From contig NZ_CP075076.1 in assembly GCF_023035295.1 (NCBI RefSeq), positions 372,001-436,000 on the forward strand: a stretch of DNA of 64,000 nt. Direction: 5' to 3'. Shown here piece after piece: positions 18,336 through 26,802 of the stretch. The notes beneath the pieces were generated by a model. The model saw only the letters and a program-made list of their open reading frames with translations, made no database searches and was not told the DNA's origin. Position 1 is the first letter of the stretch. Every line of letters starts with the position of its first letter. The DNA is from Borrelia coriaceae (GTDB taxonomy: Bacteria; Spirochaetota; Spirochaetia; Borreliales; Borreliaceae). The translations under genes were made by a program, and so were the position numbers.

Positions 18336-19697
18336 TTAAAAATAATTGGTTAAAACTAATTTTGCTATATTAAAATAAGCAATTAGGGTAACAACATCGG
18401 CAATAGTAGTGATTAAAGGCCCAGCCATTAAAGCTGGATCTATTTTCATAAACTTAGCTAAAATAGGCAAAAGACCCCCTAATATTTTTGCGACCATCAA
18501 ACCTATCATTAAACATGCAGACACAACAAAAGCTATTTTAAATCTCTCATCATGCGCAGGAATTACAAAAAATACAACTCTTATAAAGTTAATACTAGCG
18601 AGAATCGAACCAACTAAAATACTAACACTTACTTCCTTAAGTAACACTTTAAAAAAATCACTTACTTTAAGAGTCCCAAGAGCAAGTTCACGAATTATCA
18701 AGGCAGATGCCTGAGAACCAGCATTGCCCGAAGTATCCATTAAAAGTGGAATAAAACTAGTTAAAATCACCAAAGACAAAACTAAATTCTGATAATTAGT
18801 AATTATGGTGGCAGTTAAAGTAGAAGATATCATAAGTATCAAAAGCCAAACTATCCTATTTTTTGTCATGTCAAAAATAGAAGTATCAAGATAAGACTTA
18901 CCTAAAGGAGTAACAGCCGCCATTATCTGGAAATCTTCGGTATTTAAACTTTGGATAACTTCAAGAATATCATCGATAATAATAACCCCTATCATTCGAC
19001 CTTCATTATCAACAACAGGAACACTTGAGATATCATGATTCTGAAAAAGAAGAGCAACATCCTCCTTCCCATCACTAACCTTTACAATATAAAATCCGCT
19101 ATCCTTCATTATTTCAGAAATAATAACATTATCACTCGATAACATCAAATCCTCAATCTTAACAACACCCTTTAAACGTTTCTCTTCATCTGTAATATAG
19201 TAGGTATAAATGTCTTCCTTTGTCTTTGCAACCTTTCTAATATAATCAAGAGCCTCCCCAACACGAAAATAATCTTTAAGTTCGATATATTCTATTGTCA
19301 CAATTGAACCAGCAGAATCATCGCTATAAGATAAGAATTTATTAATAATTTCTCTATTCTCTTCAGTAGAACTTGCTAAAAATCTCTGTACAACATTTGC
19401 TGGGACTTCTTCTAAGAGATCAATAACATCATCAAGATTTAATTCATCTATCATCTCTCTTATTTCTTTATTTGTAAAAGAATTAGCCAACTTATTTTTT
19501 GTGCCTTGATCAAAATTAGAAAAAGCTTCAACAGCAACCTTCTTGGGAAGAAATCTATAAAGCAAAATCAAATCAGAACCACTCAGTTTTTTTAAAGCTT
19601 CACTAATATCAAAAGCATCGTATTTTAAAAGCTCTTCCTTTATATCAGAATATTTTTTCTCTTCAAGCAAGGTTCTTAAAAATGCAACATCTATCAT
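18336..19697 (-). CDS. mgtE: MgtE-type magnesium transporter
   Basis: A 453-residue Mg2+ channel/transporter with the classic layout: an N-terminal superhelical MgtE-N domain (about 1-115), a pair of CBS domains (about 125-250) that sense cytosolic Mg2+ and close the pore, a plug helix, and five membrane segments (about 270-453). GNAGSQASALIIREL is the family signature of the pore region, and AGPLITTIADVVTL holds the conserved aspartate of the last segments. I chose the ATG at 19697, which has GGAG 8 nt upstream; the frame extends 16 codons further without a site. Mg2+ supports the many ATP- and GTP-using enzymes of this region. Confidence 0.94.
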   Translation of the reverse strand: MIDVAFLRTLLEEKKYSDIKEELLKYDAFDISEALKKLSGSDLILLYRFLPKKVAVEAFSNFDQGTKNKLANSFTNKEIREMIDELNLDDVIDLLEEVPANVVQRFLASSTEENREIINKFLSYSDDSAGSIVTIEYIELKDYFRVGEALDYIRKVAKTKEDIYTYYITDEEKRLKGVVKIEDLMLSSDNVIISEIMKDSGFYIVKVSDGKEDVALLFQNHDISSVPVVDNEGRMIGVIIIDDILEVIQSLNTEDFQIMAAVTPLGKSYLDTSIFDMTKNRIVWLLILMISSTLTATIITNYQNLVLSLVILTSFIPLLMDTSGNAGSQASALIIRELALGTLKVSDFFKVLLKEVSVSILVGSILASINFIRVVFFVIPAHDERFKIAFVVSACLMIGLMVAKILGGLLPILAKFMKIDPALMAGPLITTIADVVTLIAYFNIAKLVLTNYF

Positions 19698-19753
19698 ATC
19701 AATATCTCCAAGAGTTTTAATTTTAAATAAATGTTTTATAGCCAAACTATTAA

Positions 19754-21178
19754 TTAAAGCTTATCTAAAAGCATTGAACATCTACCTGAAGGTATAGGTA
19801 AAGTTTTTTCCTTCTTATTAAGTATATTTATTGTAAAATAGTAAAGTTTTTCTGACTCCATTTTGATCTCCCAGCCCCTTTTTCCCTTATTGCATATAAT
19901 TGTAGTTTGATTTTTCTTAAGTGATAAACTCTCTATTCCCATAACTTCAAGAGCAGGAATATTCCAATAGACCGTTTTATCAGGCAAACTAATTGTAAGC
20001 CCAATAATATTTTCTATCATAAGGCTAATACTAAAAAGCGCAAGGTAACAAATAATATCCTTTTCTGGAAGAATTTTTCTCTCAGCATCCAAATATGCAG
20101 GTCCCTCTTTCATAGGCTTATAAGCCTCCCAAACATGCCCCTTAACTTTACTATCTGGCAAGAGAGTATCTAATATATAATACAAATGCCTTATAGTAAA
20201 TTCCCTTGCAATATTTGCACGTCTACAATATTCAAGTCCTTTAATAACAAAAAAATTCATATAAGTATAAACAGAACCATAATACCCATTTCCATCTGAA
20301 TTAAAGCTAGGATCATTAACTGCAAGGGTAGGAAAAGGATTTGGGGTTCCAAAATGTTCATGACTTTTCAAATAAAAAATCATCCTATCTATTCTATCCT
20401 CACTTGGAATTTCAGAGAGAAGTGGCAAAAATCCTACTATTGTCTTACGCCTAACAATCTTTTCGTTAATATCAAGATCATAATAAAAACCATCTTTTTC
20501 ATCCCACATTAATGAATTAATTTTAGCTTTAAGAGAAAAAAATCTTTTCTTATATTCAAGAGATAAACTTTTATCATTCAATATGTCTGCCAATTTTGCA
20601 ATACAATATGCACTATGTACTTGGAATGAATTAAAATCTATAGGATAATAAGCATCCTTCCTAGGAGAATTTTTATAAAAAATTTTATTCATATCAATTG
20701 AATAAAGTCCATTTTCTTTTAAAAAATTTTTTTCTATCCACTTATAATACTTATCAATAACTGGCAAAACATCACAAATACGCCTTTTATTGCCTGTTTT
20801 ATGATATAGATTATATTCAACCCAAGCAAAAATTGGAAAACTAATACCATCATCATTGCCCTCTATGTGAACAATATTATTATTTTGGTCATAACGAGCC
20901 CTAATTGCACCAGATGCCTCTTGAAGTTCATAAAATTTATCAATAGTAGATGTGGGAGAATATTCACCATTACTATACACAAGAAAAAAGCTTGAAAGAC
21001 AAGCTTGAAGTTGATCTATAAACTCAAGATTTTCAGAATAATAGTTTTTATCCTTCTTACCTTTCTCTAAAGATTGAGGAAAAACAATTTTATCTCTAAT
21101 CCAAGAAAGACTCTTATTATAAATATCAATAAAATCCTGATCGTAATAGTAAATTTTGGGAAACACATTCTTATTCAA
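19754..21178 (-). CDS. Trehalase-like (alpha/alpha)6-barrel glycosidase
   Basis: A 474-residue protein annotated as trehalase (treA) in Borrelia. The (alpha/alpha)6-barrel character is visible in repeated aromatic helix pairs, the early GNDDGISFPIFAWVEYNLY segment, a central NPFPTLAVNDPSF followed by GYYGSVYTYMNFFVIKGL, and VWEAYKPMKEG (about 344-354), like the glycan-hydrolase clans of GH37/GH63. The classic GH37 trehalase signatures are not obvious, so the substrate is uncertain. There is no signal peptide. Translation starts at a TTG preceded by GAGG 8 nt upstream. Two TATAAT boxes lie 43-58 nt upstream on the same strand (21221-21236). Confidence 0.7.
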   Translation of the reverse strand: MNKNVFPKIYYYDQDFIDIYNKSLSWIRDKIVFPQSLEKGKKDKNYYSENLEFIDQLQACLSSFFLVYSNGEYSPTSTIDKFYELQEASGAIRARYDQNNNIVHIEGNDDGISFPIFAWVEYNLYHKTGNKRRICDVLPVIDKYYKWIEKNFLKENGLYSIDMNKIFYKNSPRKDAYYPIDFNSFQVHSAYCIAKLADILNDKSLSLEYKKRFFSLKAKINSLMWDEKDGFYYDLDINEKIVRRKTIVGFLPLLSEIPSEDRIDRMIFYLKSHEHFGTPNPFPTLAVNDPSFNSDGNGYYGSVYTYMNFFVIKGLEYCRRANIAREFTIRHLYYILDTLLPDSKVKGHVWEAYKPMKEGPAYLDAERKILPEKDIICYLALFSISLMIENIIGLTISLPDKTVYWNIPALEVMGIESLSLKKNQTTIICNKGKRGWEIKMESEKLYYFTINILNKKEKTLPIPSGRCSMLLDKL

Positions 21179-21361
21179 CGCTCGAACCTCTGAAAAACAA
21201 ATATCAATCGACTGCTATTTATTATACATTATTATAATAACAAAACGAGACTGAAAACCAAAAATTTTAATATTAAACACAATGTTACAGTTAAGCAATA
21301 TCTAAAAAATAAGTGAATTAAAACTATAAATTGCAAAAACAAATTAACAAATTCAAAACAT

Positions 21362-21391
21362 AAAAAAGCCTAGACATCAATGCCCAAGCCT
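21362..21391 (-). terminator. Rho-independent terminator of the bmp cluster
   Basis: On the minus strand, about 60 nt after the bmpA stop, AGGCTTGGGCAT and ATGTCTAGGCTT pair over 12 positions, several of them G-U, around a 2-nt loop and run straight into a T tract. This is the expected end of the bmp transcripts, and probably of readthrough from the ribosomal operon. The rest of the 271-nt gap (21179-21449) holds the treA promoter region and no gene. Confidence 0.7.
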
Positions 21392-21449
21392 AACTAACAT
21401 GAACAAAAACATGTAAATATATTTATTTAATAACTACTTAAAATTCAAA

Positions 21450-22460
21450 TTAACGAATCGTACTAAGGAATTTATTATAAGAGCTCCAATTATTTGGAAC
21501 AACAATCTTTCCATTAATTATCTTTTCAGAAATATCATCTAATTCCTTTTCAAGCGCGAAAGAAATTTTCTTAGGATTTTTAACAAAACCTAAAAATCCC
21601 TCTCTTAATCCATAATTCAAGACCTCACCTCCTTCAAAAGTATTCGCTTTTAAGTAATCAGAAATCACAATATTCAAAATTTGTCCAATATCTTTGATTG
21701 AAGATGTAATCACATTATCAGGTGCAAGGTATGACTGATCCTGATCAACTCCAATAACATAATACTTATCCCCAAGATTTCGGGCAGCCTCGATAACCCC
21801 AACCCCAGATAAACCTGCAACATGATAAATAATATCTACTCCATCTAAATACATCTCATTTGCCATACTCTCTCCAGCATCAGTATTAACAAAACTGCCA
21901 ATATATTTATTATCAATATTAATATCACTGTTTGCATACATAGCACCAGCTTCATATCCATACCTAAACGTATTAATAATGACATCATCGACTCCCCCTA
22001 AAAACCCAATTTTCCCAGTCTTAGATATTTTAGCTGCAATATATCCTACTAAAAATGCTCCTTCTTCGGATCTAAAAGTTATGGCTGACAAATTCTCAGG
22101 AATGACCAAATCACTATCATAAACAGGATCAACAATTACATATTTGATCCCTGGATTTTCTAAAGCAACAGTAATAGCAGAATCACTAAGCTTATATCCA
22201 ATCAAACAGATAAGATTTGACCCATTATCCTTTAATAACTTAAGATCAGATAAATAAGAATTTGCATTAGACTCTTTCATACTTATTTCTAATCCGAATT
22301 CTTTCTCTATTTTTTTAACAGCTTTCCAAGCACCCTCATTAAAAGACTCATCATCAAAAACTCCATCAACTAAAACAGATATTTTGGCAAGACCACCATT
22401 AACATTAGAATCAGAACATGAATAACAAAAAACACATAAAATCAAAAATAAACTTTTCAC
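21450..22460 (-). CDS. bmpA: BmpA-family purine-nucleoside-binding lipoprotein
   Basis: A basic membrane protein (Bmp/PnrA family) substrate-binding lipoprotein. The signal peptide ends in a cysteine (CVFCYSC, near residue 15). The mature protein has the family blocks [37 protein letters not shown] and [11 protein letters not shown]. The stretches SNSYLSDL-like (ANSYLSDL), ANTFEGG and [15 protein letters not shown] are closest to B. burgdorferi BmpA (P39) as I remember it. The frame extends to an ATG at 22466 that touches the AAAGGGGG sequence; GTG at 22460 has a 6-nt spacing, so I chose it. It is last in the cluster, and no bmpB follows. Confidence 0.85.
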   Translation of the reverse strand: MKSLFLILCVFCYSCSDSNVNGGLAKISVLVDGVFDDESFNEGAWKAVKKIEKEFGLEISMKESNANSYLSDLKLLKDNGSNLICLIGYKLSDSAITVALENPGIKYVIVDPVYDSDLVIPENLSAITFRSEEGAFLVGYIAAKISKTGKIGFLGGVDDVIINTFRYGYEAGAMYANSDINIDNKYIGSFVNTDAGESMANEMYLDGVDIIYHVAGLSGVGVIEAARNLGDKYYVIGVDQDQSYLAPDNVITSSIKDIGQILNIVISDYLKANTFEGGEVLNYGLREGFLGFVKNPKKISFALEKELDDISEKIINGKIVVPNNWSSYNKFLSTIR

Positions 22461-22495
22461 ATACATCCCCCTTTAAACCAATCTAATTAAAGAGT

Positions 22496-23563
22496 TTATA
22501 ATTTTGCTTTAAATAAATCAAATTCATAATCAGTAGACGGTATAACTAGTTTCCCATTTACTATCTCAGCTTGAATCTTTGTAAGGTCATCAAATAAATC
22601 TTTACCAATAATATTAGGATCTTTAATAAAATCTATAATTCCTTCCTTCATTCCTTTTTCAATAATCCTACCGGCATTAAAATCGTGACTTTTTATAACA
22701 TTTGATGAAAACTCGTATATTGCCCTTCCAACATCCTTAATCACAGAAGCAATAACATAACCTGGTGCAAGGTGTGACTGATCTTTATTTACCCCAATGA
22801 CGTAATGCCCAGGTCCAAGCTCTCTTGCAGCATGAAATATGCCAAGCGAAGCAGGACCCATTACAGGGAAAATAATATCAACACCATTTTCAATATACAT
22901 ATACTTGGCAACAGCCTTACCAGTAGCTCCATCATTATGGTTTAAAACTCTCTTTAAAATTACTCTTGTCTTAGGATTTGCATAAAAAGCACCTGCTCTA
23001 AAACCAACTAAAAATCTCTCAACATACTCAACATAAATACTAGTAACAAATCCAATCCTATTACTTTTACTTATCTTAGAGGCAAGATAACCAGCTAAAA
23101 ACGCCCCTTCTTCTGACCTAAAAACAATAGATATCAAATTTTTAGGCAATATAGCCTTCTCATGACCAAAATCATCTATAATGCCATATAAAATATCTGG
23201 ATTCTCATAAGCAAATCTTATAGCAGGATCTGAAAAATAAGCACTAATAAACCAAATAAAATTGGAACCATACTTCTGTAATGCAAAAACATCTTGTGCT
23301 AATACTTCATCAGATGTCATCAATCTTTTACCTTCAACAGAATAAGCTGTTAAAACCTTTGGAATAAGTTTAACTTCAAACTCATTACTTATATTAAGTG
23401 CACCCTCAAAGGCATTTTGGAGATAGCCATTATCATCAAAACTACTTGGAAACAGCATTCCCATAACAAATTGATTATTAATAACAGTCGAAGATTTTTT
23501 TGCAGAAAAACAAGACATAAAAAATAAAGAAAATAAAAGCATAAAACATAAATTTTTTGACAC
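22496..23563 (-). CDS. bmpC: BmpC-like nucleoside-binding lipoprotein
   Basis: A Bmp-family lipoprotein of 355 residues; the signal peptide ends in FFMSC. Features that point to BmpC are the insertion AYSVEGKRLMTSDEV in the first lobe, the changed ligand-loop GVNKDQSHLAP (GVDQDQ in the others), and the C-terminal YEFDLFKAKL. The D-to-N and Q-to-K changes in that loop may alter ligand choice. The frame runs to 23626. AGGAGAGG lies 7 nt before the GTG at 23563, which begins a clean signal peptide, so that is the chosen start. The longer upstream gap than elsewhere in the cluster suggests its own promoter; a TATAAT lies at 23655-23650 on this strand. Confidence 0.85.
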   Translation of the reverse strand: MSKNLCFMLLFSLFFMSCFSAKKSSTVINNQFVMGMLFPSSFDDNGYLQNAFEGALNISNEFEVKLIPKVLTAYSVEGKRLMTSDEVLAQDVFALQKYGSNFIWFISAYFSDPAIRFAYENPDILYGIIDDFGHEKAILPKNLISIVFRSEEGAFLAGYLASKISKSNRIGFVTSIYVEYVERFLVGFRAGAFYANPKTRVILKRVLNHNDGATGKAVAKYMYIENGVDIIFPVMGPASLGIFHAARELGPGHYVIGVNKDQSHLAPGYVIASVIKDVGRAIYEFSSNVIKSHDFNAGRIIEKGMKEGIIDFIKDPNIIGKDLFDDLTKIQAEIVNGKLVIPSTDYEFDLFKAKL

Positions 23564-23665
23564 AATCAATCCTCTCCTAAAAACAAATTTAAAATTTTCC
23601 AATTTTAAAATCAAAAATATAAACAAACTATCAATAAAAATAACACTAAATTATAATTATTAAAA

Positions 23666-23688
23666 TTTACCTTGTAGTAAAGGGTAAA
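23666..23688 (-). terminator. Weak inverted repeat after the extra bmp gene
   Basis: TTTACC and GGTAAA form a 6-bp stem around an 11-nt loop, followed on the minus strand by four T residues, about 43 nt after the stop of the extra bmp paralogue. It could be a partial terminator separating that gene from bmpC. The stem is short, so confidence is low. Confidence 0.3.
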
Positions 23689-23730
23689 CTAAAAAATATT
23701 AATGGAATTATCTATATAAACAGAAGGGTA

Positions 23731-24753
23731 TTAATTCAACAGACTATAAATATCTAAAAACCTATTATATTCGTCAAGATTTCTTGGAACGGTAATAACG
23801 CCACCCCTTATTTTATCTTCTATATCTTCAAGCTCAACTCTAATGTCATCCTTTATTTTAGAGTCATGCTTAATAATGCTTACAGAACCATCTTTAATTC
23901 CTAACTTTAATACTTTCCCACCATCAAAAGAATTTGTCTTTAAATAATGCTTCGTTATCTCATAAATAGAATTCCCAACACTATTAATAACTGAGGTTAA
24001 AACATTATCAGGTGCAAGATATGACTGATCTTGATCAACTCCAATAATATAATGTCCCGCCCCAAGCTCTTTTGCAACCTCAATAGCACCAAGACATGCC
24101 AGCCCCGCTGCTACAAATATGACATCGCTACCATCTTTGTACATCCTCAAAGCAACAGTCCTAGCTAAAGATAAATCAGAAAATGTGCCGACATACTGAG
24201 AATTCAATTCAATATCTTTATTTGCATATTTAGCACCAGCTTCATACCCATATCTGAATGCATCAAAGACAATACCTTCTATACCACCTAAAAATCCAAT
24301 CTTACCGGTCTTAGATGTCTTAGCTGCTAAATATCCAGCTAGAAATGCAGCCTCTTCAACTTTAAATGAGATACCAAGCAAATTATCAGGAAAATTTACA
24401 TGATCTTTATAAGCAATATCAATAGCCCCATAATTAATATCCTTATTAAGTGTAGCGGCTTGCTCAATAGCCTCTTGAAGGCTAAAACCAATTCCCCAAA
24501 CAATGCTAGAACCCTTATCCTTAAGAGCTTCTAAATCACTAGCATAAGCAACACTTGTTGATAATTTTTCAACAATTTCAACTTCAAAATCTTCTTCTAA
24601 CATTTTAGTACCATTAGAAGCATCATTACCAAATGTCCCATCAAATATTAGAGAAATTATGGGTCTTTGCAAAGATTTAGAAGTCAATGACTTTTTATCA
24701 CACCCTAAAAAAGCTAACACAACACAAATAAATACTATGAACCTATTGTTCAT
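23731..24753 (-). CDS. Extra Bmp-family lipoprotein between bmpD and bmpC
   Basis: A 340-residue Bmp lipoprotein with signal peptide ending AFLGC (Cys 18). It has the family blocks [35 protein letters not shown] and [11 protein letters not shown]. The first lobe is aberrant: DGTFGNDASNGTKM replaces the usual DGTFDDxxFNE, so the N-terminal ligand-contacting loop differs. The central third is nearly identical to BmpD at both DNA and protein level, whereas the ends differ strongly. By position it has no counterpart in the Lyme order bmpD-C-A-B that I remember. Whether it is a displaced bmpB or a separate duplicate cannot be decided by eye. GAGGGG precedes the ATG. Confidence 0.85.
   Translation of the reverse strand: MNNRFIVFICVVLAFLGCDKKSLTSKSLQRPIISLIFDGTFGNDASNGTKMLEEDFEVEIVEKLSTSVAYASDLEALKDKGSSIVWGIGFSLQEAIEQAATLNKDINYGAIDIAYKDHVNFPDNLLGISFKVEEAAFLAGYLAAKTSKTGKIGFLGGIEGIVFDAFRYGYEAGAKYANKDIELNSQYVGTFSDLSLARTVALRMYKDGSDVIFVAAGLACLGAIEVAKELGAGHYIIGVDQDQSYLAPDNVLTSVINSVGNSIYEITKHYLKTNSFDGGKVLKLGIKDGSVSIIKHDSKIKDDIRVELEDIEDKIRGGVITVPRNLDEYNRFLDIYSLLN
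24170..24337 (-). repeat. 168-nt near-identical tract shared with bmpD (copy 1)
   Basis: This tract matches 25222-25389 with four differences over 168 nt by direct reading, while flanking sequence diverges abruptly. It encodes the hinge and the core of the second lobe. It looks like a recent gene-conversion tract or the surviving core of a duplication. Confidence 0.8.
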
Positions 24754-24779
24754 ATAAAACCCCTCTAATAGTCCTTATA

Positions 24780-25802
24780 TTAGCTCTTACCTGATAGGTT
24801 AACAACAAAATCATTATAAGACTTTTCATCTTTAGGAACTTTAATTTCATTACCGATTATTTTGTTTTTAATTTCTGAAATAAAATCATAACCCTTGATT
24901 AAATCTAAATTTATTGATCTATTAAAAATCAAATCAAGCGCTCCATCTTTAAGTCCAAATTCTAAATTATGCGCATTCCACTTGCCAAGGCTTAAATAAG
25001 ATCTGGTCAAATCCAACATAACTAGATCAACCCTCTTAATATACGATAAAAGCATGTTATCAGGCGCAAGATACGACTGATCCTGATCAACCCCAATAAT
25101 ATAATATCCAGCCCCAAGCTCTTTTGCAATCTCAATAGCACCAAGACCTGAAAGACCTGCTGCTGCAAATATAATATCAACCCCAGAAGCATACATCTTA
25201 CTTGCCATTAAATACCCAAGTGATAAATCAGAAAATGTCCCGACATACTGAGAATTCAATTCAATATCTTTATTTGCATATTTAGCACCAGCTTCATATC
25301 CATATCTAAATGCATCAAAGACAATACCTTCCATACCACCTAAAAATCCAATCTTACCGGTCTTAGATGTCTTAGCTGCTAAATATCCAACTAAAAACGC
25401 CCCTTCTTCAGATCTAAAATTTACATTCACTAAATTTTTGGGTAACTCAACACTTTCTGCGTAAGCACCTTCAATAATGCCATAATGTACATTAGGATTT
25501 TCAAGGGCTTTTTGCAAAAATGTATCTGTAAACTTAAAACCAACTCCCCAAATTAAACCAGAACCACCTTCTTCCAATCCCCCAATATCTGCTAAATAAT
25601 CAGCAACCTTGGATTCTTTCTGAATCACATTAACTTTTAACTCTTCTTTAATTTGAGTCATTGCCTTGGAAGAAAGCTCATTAAAACCTCTATCATCAAA
25701 AGTCCCATCAACAATTACAGAAACAGTACCAGATAATGAAGCTTTATCTTGTGGCCCTGAACACCCTAGAATAAAAAAAAACAAAACAACTTTTCTTAAC
25801 AT
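24780..25802 (-). CDS. bmpD: BmpD-family purine-nucleoside-binding lipoprotein
   Basis: A 340-residue substrate-binding lipoprotein; the signal peptide is short and ends in ILGC (Cys 14). Family blocks: DGTFDDRGFNE (about 32-42), [37 protein letters not shown] and [15 protein letters not shown]-type ends and the [13 protein letters not shown] segment match B. burgdorferi BmpD, which has been shown to bind purine nucleosides. It lies 75 nt after rpsG in the same direction, so it can be read from the ribosomal operon as well as from any promoter of its own. AAGGGG precedes the ATG with an 8-nt spacing. Borrelia cannot make purines, so uptake through such proteins is essential. Confidence 0.88.
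   Translation of the reverse strand: MLRKVVLFFFILGCSGPQDKASLSGTVSVIVDGTFDDRGFNELSSKAMTQIKEELKVNVIQKESKVADYLADIGGLEEGGSGLIWGVGFKFTDTFLQKALENPNVHYGIIEGAYAESVELPKNLVNVNFRSEEGAFLVGYLAAKTSKTGKIGFLGGMEGIVFDAFRYGYEAGAKYANKDIELNSQYVGTFSDLSLGYLMASKMYASGVDIIFAAAGLSGLGAIEIAKELGAGYYIIGVDQDQSYLAPDNMLLSYIKRVDLVMLDLTRSYLSLGKWNAHNLEFGLKDGALDLIFNRSINLDLIKGYDFISEIKNKIIGNEIKVPKDEKSYNDFVVNLSGKS
25222..25389 (-). repeat. 168-nt near-identical tract shared with the extra bmp gene (copy 2)
   Basis: Partner of 24170-24337; see that entry. A second, less perfect matching block covers about 25050-25145 against 24005-24090, around the [11 protein letters not shown] codons. Confidence 0.8.
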
Positions 25803-25877
25803 AAATATTACCCCTTATCAATTATATCTAAGACCAACTAACACTACAACACATAAATATCAAAAGCTGTTTTATCT

Positions 25878-26351
25878 TTACCACCTGTAATGTGTAAAAG
25901 CCCTATTTGCCTCTGCCATTCTGTGAGTATCCTCTTTCTTTTTAAAAGCAGCACCTGTTGAATTGTAAGAATTAACAAGTTCATTTGCCAACTTATCTTG
26001 CATGGACTTTCCACTAGCTTTTCTGGCAGCTGCAATAACCCACTTCATCGCCAAAGCTTCTCGCCTTTCTTCTCTAACTTCAACTGGAACTTGATAAGTA
26101 GCACCACCAACCCGTCTACTTCTAACCTCTACTAATGGTTTCACATTATCTAATGCCTTATTAAAAGCAGCAACCTTATCAACTTCCTCAATTTTTTCTG
26201 CAAGCATATCAATTGAATTATAAACTATAGATTCACTGATAGATTTTTTTCCATCATACATCAACCTATTCACAAATTTAGCAATAACTTGAGAATCATA
26301 TTTAAAATCTTTAAAGACCTTTTTCTTAATTTTTCTACTCTTTCTTGACAT
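25878..26351 (-). CDS. rpsG: 30S ribosomal protein S7
   Basis: A 157-residue S7, the primary 16S rRNA-binding protein that organises the head of the 30S subunit. The conserved blocks [30 protein letters not shown] and [14 protein letters not shown] are all present. It lies 14 nt after rpsL. Unlike in most bacteria, no fusA or tuf gene follows; the bmp genes do. The C-terminus ends at YRW, as in other short S7 proteins. Confidence 0.97.
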   Translation of the reverse strand: MSRKSRKIKKKVFKDFKYDSQVIAKFVNRLMYDGKKSISESIVYNSIDMLAEKIEEVDKVAAFNKALDNVKPLVEVRSRRVGGATYQVPVEVREERREALAMKWVIAAARKASGKSMQDKLANELVNSYNSTGAAFKKKEDTHRMAEANRAFTHYRW

Positions 26352-26365
26352 ATAATTTATACCTC

Positions 26366-26740
26366 TTAAGTTTTTGGCTTCTTAGTTCCATACTTAGAAC
26401 GACCCTGCTTCCGATTATTAACACCAAGAGTATCTTTAGCACCTCTGATTATGTGGTACCTAACACCTGGCAAGTCTTTAACACGTCCACCTCTAATTAG
26501 AACAACAGAGTGTTCTTGTAGATTATGACCAATGCCTGGAATATAAGCTGTCACTTCAAAGCCATTTGAAAGCCTAACACGAGCTACCTTCCTTAAAGCT
26601 GAATTAGGTTTCTTAGGTGTAACCGTCATTACACGAGTACAAATTCCTCTCCTTTGAGGACAATTTTGAAGCGCAGGAGATGCTGTCTTTTCTCTTTGAC
26701 TCTTTCTTGGCTTCCTAATTAGTTGATTAATTGTAGGCAT
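26366..26740 (-). CDS. rpsL: 30S ribosomal protein S12
   Basis: A 124-residue S12, which lines the decoding centre. [30 protein letters not shown] and [18 protein letters not shown] are canonical. The lysines at which streptomycin-resistance substitutions arise (PKKPNS and RVKDLPG) are wild type. It starts 62 nt after rpoC and continues the rplKAJL-rpoBC-rpsLG super-operon. Confidence 0.98.
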   Translation of the reverse strand: MPTINQLIRKPRKSQREKTASPALQNCPQRRGICTRVMTVTPKKPNSALRKVARVRLSNGFEVTAYIPGIGHNLQEHSVVLIRGGRVKDLPGVRYHIIRGAKDTLGVNNRKQGRSKYGTKKPKT

Positions 26741-26802
26741 CTATGCTCTCCTTTTCCTAATTTTACCAATAAATGGTAACAAATATATGTTTTATTTTCA
26801 AG

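Noticed and set aside
26366..26740. Streptomycin-resistance substitution in S12
   Set aside because: Both lysines at the known resistance positions are wild type.
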